From NCBI GenBank assembly GCA_028279365.1, contig JANQNX010000013.1, positions 310,001 through 374,000 of the forward strand: a stretch of DNA of 64,000 bases, in the 5' to 3' direction. The stretch is from Gammaproteobacteria bacterium. GTDB lineage: Bacteria > Pseudomonadota > Gammaproteobacteria > Eutrophobiales > Eutrophobiaceae. This document shows positions 61,254 to 64,000 of the stretch, one piece after another (the stretch's first letter is position 1; every line of letters starts with the position of its first letter). The position numbers were made by a program, and so were the translations under genes. The notes beneath the pieces were generated by a model, which saw only the letters and a program-made list of their open reading frames with translations, was not told where the DNA came from and ran no database searches.

Positions 61254-62296
61254 TATTGACGGTTAATATCGGCCAGTGCCACCGCAGGCGCACAGTAGTT
61301 GCAGTGCTGTTTTAGCTCAGCCTCACAATCGATCAGGCTGGCAAACTCAATATATTGACAGCCTGTTCTTGCCGCGATCTGTTCGACCAGGAAACACCCG
61401 ACTCCCGCGCCGACGATATATTCAGGCAGCACTGACAGTTTTGACATCACACGAAAAATAGAATCGGTAATTAATTGCAGCTGTCGCTCTTTAAAATATT
61501 CGGCCAGTAATAACCAGTGACCTTGTTCAGGATGTAAATCGAGATCGGTACCTAACATTCTGGCGATCCTGACCAGATTGGATCGTTCGTCCTTGCCAGC
61601 TCCATCAGCTGTTGGCATCAGATCGGCATCCGTTTTCAACAGGTTTAACAGTCGATAGATATCACCTGTGCTGGCAAAATGTTCGGCCGCCAGGCTTTGC
61701 CATTGCCCTGCAAAAGGCACGTTGTTAGCTAATGCCATCAGCGGCGTTCGAACCACGCCGGTATAAACCAGCTCATTGTGTTGCATCCTGGTTTGATCGT
61801 CATAACCTGAAGCCAATGGTCGACCCTTTGCAAACGGGATAATATCGGTAGTGGTGCTGCCTATATCGATGAATAGTCCTTGTTCCAATTTGGAAGCCAC
61901 AAACTGAACGCTGGCATGCCAGTTAGCCGATGCCGTATTCATTGCCTGTTCGAGTATGGCATTACGATCAAGCAACATCTTGCCCTGAGCATAATAGCGA
62001 ATGCTACTGGTGTGTTGTTTGATATGAGTCTCACAGATCTCGGCTAATGCTGCGATGCCTTGCTTGCGATCAGGGAAAATATCCACCAGTTCGGCGGTCA
62101 TCGTTACCGCGTGACGCTGGGTGTTGATCGGCAACTGGTTTAATACATCAGGAATCACATCGACCAGTGTCCGCATGCCCTGCCATAAGGGCGTGGCATA
62201 TTGTTTCACCAGATCGAGTTTTCCATCGGCTTTCATTCCGGCGACTTTAAGGTGCGCGCCACCTATATCCCAGCCGGTAAAATAGTGTTCTGACAT
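61241..62296 (-). CDS. H4MPT-linked C1 transfer pathway protein (hydantoinase/ASKHA-type, MfnF-like)
   Basis: 351 residues. GWDIGGAHLKVAGM is the N-terminal phosphate-1 loop, VTMTAELVDIF and FIDIGSTTTDIIPF are the other hallmarks, and the C-terminal VGAGVGCFLVEQIA closes the fold. It matches TIGR03123, found with H4MPT/methanofuran genes in methylotrophs. The methanogen relative MfnF condenses the furan with tyramine-glutamate. It overlaps pabB by 13 bases and follows the ATP-grasp gene by 7. Confidence 0.85.
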   Translation of the reverse strand: MSEHYFTGWDIGGAHLKVAGMKADGKLDLVKQYATPLWQGMRTLVDVIPDVLNQLPINTQRHAVTMTAELVDIFPDRKQGIAALAEICETHIKQHTSSIRYYAQGKMLLDRNAILEQAMNTASANWHASVQFVASKLEQGLFIDIGSTTTDIIPFAKGRPLASGYDDQTRMQHNELVYTGVVRTPLMALANNVPFAGQWQSLAAEHFASTGDIYRLLNLLKTDADLMPTADGAGKDERSNLVRIARMLGTDLDLHPEQGHWLLLAEYFKERQLQLITDSIFRVMSKLSVLPEYIVGAGVGCFLVEQIAARTGCQYIEFASLIDCEAELKQHCNYCAPAVALADINRQYCLQ

Positions 62297-62303
62297 TGGC
62301 TAA

Positions 62304-63281
62304 TTATAAATCGATTTTCACAGGAATCGCTGCCGTTATATCAATCTCGGGTAATTTGTTATCAACTAACAGCTGCATGATTTTGCTTGCTACATTACAC
62401 CCCAAAGACTCACTCAGACCAACATAAGACGTGGTAAAACGAGGGTTAATGTCAACGACAAAAAACTGTTCGCCATCGTTAATTACGTCTACCCCGACAT
62501 AGGCATAGAGACCCGGGAAGGCCTGCGCAATATGACTTGCTATGGATGATAGTGGAGTCAGGTAAGGCAACGCGCCGTTAACGACGATCGACTCAAGCCT
62601 GATTTTTCCGCCCGATCCTATACTGATGTTTTGTTGGTTGCAGGCCAGCATTACTGCCTTACCTTGATGACAAAGCATGGACAGACTCAGATAGTCACCT
62701 TCAATATAAGGCTGGATAATCAAATCAGCTTGTGACCGCTGAATGAAGTGCAATAGTGCATTCTTATCGCGGAACAGATGACATTCTTCTGCACCGGCAC
62801 CATCATCAGGCTTGACCACCCAACCCTGGTTAGATTGAGGAATTGCATCACCTGATCTGACAGTCTCAATGGTCGGTATATCGTGTCGAGTTAATACTTG
62901 GAAGCAGTTATATTTACTGCTGGTGTTTACAATCGCGTCGTAAGACGAGCTGATTAAACGGCAATCCTGTTTGCAGAAAACTGACACCAACTCAGCTAAC
63001 ACAGCACCCGTCTCTGGCGCAATTAACCAGATCAGGTCATCGGTTTCCAACAAATCAATAATGCGTTGCTGATCATATTCATCCAGAAAAAAATGACTTA
63101 GTTCATCGTGCAGTGCGGGTAATCGATCATCACGACAGATAACGACATTCGTCTCTCCTGCTGCGAGCAAATCATTCATCACCGCACGCACCATTTGCTC
63201 ACCCTCCTGCATTAAACTATCGGATAATGGCTGACCGGCTAATCCGCCGCTTGTGATAAACTCAAATAAAAAATGGCGCAT
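62304..63281 (-). CDS. ATP-grasp ligase of the C1-cofactor cluster (MfnD-like)
   Basis: 325 residues from ATG 63281 (MRHFLFEFITSGGLAG); the frame to 63308 is not needed. ATP-grasp features: GWVVKPDDGAGAEECHLF (nucleotide-binding lysine), IIQPYIEGDYLSLSMLCH and FFVVDINPRFTTSYVG (metal ligands). MfnD of methanogens ligates glutamate to tyramine for methanofuran. It is first in the minus-strand cluster. Confidence 0.82.
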   Translation of the reverse strand: MRHFLFEFITSGGLAGQPLSDSLMQEGEQMVRAVMNDLLAAGETNVVICRDDRLPALHDELSHFFLDEYDQQRIIDLLETDDLIWLIAPETGAVLAELVSVFCKQDCRLISSSYDAIVNTSSKYNCFQVLTRHDIPTIETVRSGDAIPQSNQGWVVKPDDGAGAEECHLFRDKNALLHFIQRSQADLIIQPYIEGDYLSLSMLCHQGKAVMLACNQQNISIGSGGKIRLESIVVNGALPYLTPLSSIASHIAQAFPGLYAYVGVDVINDGEQFFVVDINPRFTTSYVGLSESLGCNVASKIMQLLVDNKLPEIDITAAIPVKIDL

Positions 63282-63288
63282 AGAAACG

Positions 63289-63993
63289 ATGGTGGTAATT
63301 CCTGTCATTGATATTCGAAATGGCGAGATTGTACATGCGAAACAAGGTGTACGAACCGAGTACCAGCCAATTCAATCAGTATTAGGTGATATTAAAAGTT
63401 TAACTGATATGCTAACTGCATATCGACGAGTATACCCGTTCTCCACTTTTTATATTGCCGATCTCGATGCTATCGAGGGACGCGGCACCAATAGCGAGCT
63501 GATAATCTCCGCCGCAGAGACTTTTCCTGAATACGAATTCTGGCTTGATGCAGGACTCGAAGGTTTCGATGAGAGGCAGCAGGTATATCCCGCAAACATT
63601 TCGCCGGTGATTGGGTCTGAACATTCAATAGAAAAATCTGAACTGAGCAAACTCCTTAAGCAATGTAACAATGCCATTCTGTCTCTCGACTTTAGCGAAC
63701 ACGGTTTAATCCAAAACCAGTATTTACTGGAGTCAAAATCAATCTGGCCAGAAACCGTGATTATTATGATGCTTCATCGGGTTGGATCGAACGCTGGCAT
63801 TGATGAAAACTGTTTAAAAAGCATTACAACCGCTAGTCATCAACACAAGCTGTTTGTAGCAGGTGGTATCCGTAACGAAAAGGACATCGCAACATTGCAA
63901 CAGCAGCCAGGTGTTACAGGTGTCTTGATTGCCTCCGCAATTCACAATGGAAAGATTGGAACAAAAGAATTAAACGAGATTACCGCTTTATAA
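63289..63993 (+). CDS. HisA-related TIM-barrel protein of the C1-cofactor cluster (COG1411 type)
   Basis: 234 residues from ATG 63289; a GTG at 63253 is a longer alternative. VIPVIDIRNGEIVHAKQGVR is HisA-like, with FYIADLDAIEGRGTN, ILSLDFSE and FVAGGIRNEKDI following. It differs from true HisA and matches the COG1411 group, which accompanies H4MPT genes. The reaction is unknown. It is divergent from the ATP-grasp gene, with seven bases between the two ATGs. The gene ends close to the window edge. Confidence 0.78.
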   Translation: MVVIPVIDIRNGEIVHAKQGVRTEYQPIQSVLGDIKSLTDMLTAYRRVYPFSTFYIADLDAIEGRGTNSELIISAAETFPEYEFWLDAGLEGFDERQQVYPANISPVIGSEHSIEKSELSKLLKQCNNAILSLDFSEHGLIQNQYLLESKSIWPETVIIMMLHRVGSNAGIDENCLKSITTASHQHKLFVAGGIRNEKDIATLQQQPGVTGVLIASAIHNGKIGTKELNEITAL

Positions 63994-64000
63994 ATCAAAC

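Noticed and set aside
1-64000. CRISPR array, tRNA or rRNA genes
   Set aside because: No regularly spaced repeats were seen, and no cloverleaf with a GTTCGA-type loop or rRNA-like stretch was found by eye. A tRNAscan or Infernal run would settle it.

Overview
The window looks like a chromosomal segment of a methylotrophic, motile gammaproteobacterium of moderate to low GC content. No single gene proves this. It rests on the tRNA wobble enzymes CmoA, CmoB and TrhO, on CreD, on an NrdR-controlled class Ia ribonucleotide reductase and a sigma-28 promoter in front of a chemoreceptor, and above all on a right-hand cluster (59.3-64.0 kb) whose members match families of tetrahydromethanopterin/methanofuran cofactor biosynthesis. 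A serine-glyoxylate type aminotransferase and a PQQ sugar-dehydrogenase homologue fit a C1-using lifestyle but do not prove it. No rRNA, tRNA, CRISPR array or intact insertion sequence was recognised.

Layout. 0-1 kb: parvulin and a HAD-like protein. 1-6 kb (minus): a tight six-gene operon of DUF547, ferritin-like diiron protein, TIGR04283-type glycosyltransferase, radical SAM/SPASM protein, START-like protein and PQQ-type sugar dehydrogenase. 6-8.4 kb: an unknown protein, a frameshifted LysE exporter, a VOC protein and a lipoprotein. 8.4-11.7 kb (minus): trhO, GST, cmoA, cmoB, a co-located pathway for 5-oxyacetyl wobble uridine. 11.9-13 kb: a J-domain/zinc-ribbon/PilZ fusion. 13-15 kb: accessory patch with a RAMA-like protein, an XRE/AbiEii-type toxin-antitoxin pair and a decapitated brnT. 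15-25 kb: AT-rich signalling and envelope genes (haem-c/PAS/GGDEF/EAL protein, CreD, PA14 lipoprotein, exported deiminase). 25-27.4 kb: a DNA methyltransferase fused to an Mrr-like nuclease domain, then a palindromic element. 27.4-30.4 kb: aminotransferase, EF-hand protein, DUF6159 protein. 30.4-32.4 kb (minus): a bufferin/oxazolin-type RiPP metallophore operon with a terminator hairpin between precursor and enzymes. 32.7-42.6 kb: cupin, small secreted proteins, ATP-grasp/alpha-E pair, CxCC GTPase, intact brnT-brnA, glutamine amidotransferase, ABC exporter, and a NERD-domain remnant. 42.7-47.5 kb: an XPD/DinG-like helicase and a molybdopterin oxidoreductase. 47.7-53 kb: a near-perfect Fur box between two small overlapping minus-strand genes and a plus-strand MoxR-VWA pair, followed by a REC-TPR response regulator, a minimal histidine kinase and a twin-CDGSH protein. 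53.3-57.9 kb: nrdAB with two NrdR boxes and a small downstream gene. 57.9-59.2 kb: a chemoreceptor with a sigma-28 promoter. 59.3-64 kb: the C1-cofactor cluster.

The most interesting candidates are the Fur-boxed MoxR/VWA locus with its two unrecognised small genes, the bufferin operon, the six-gene radical SAM/diiron/glycosyltransferase operon, and the compact wobble-uridine operon. The two toxin-antitoxin patches share a brnT ancestor. One copy has been overwritten by the AbiEii-type cassette, a visible record of TA module turnover. All functions are deduced by reading sequence; no database search was run.
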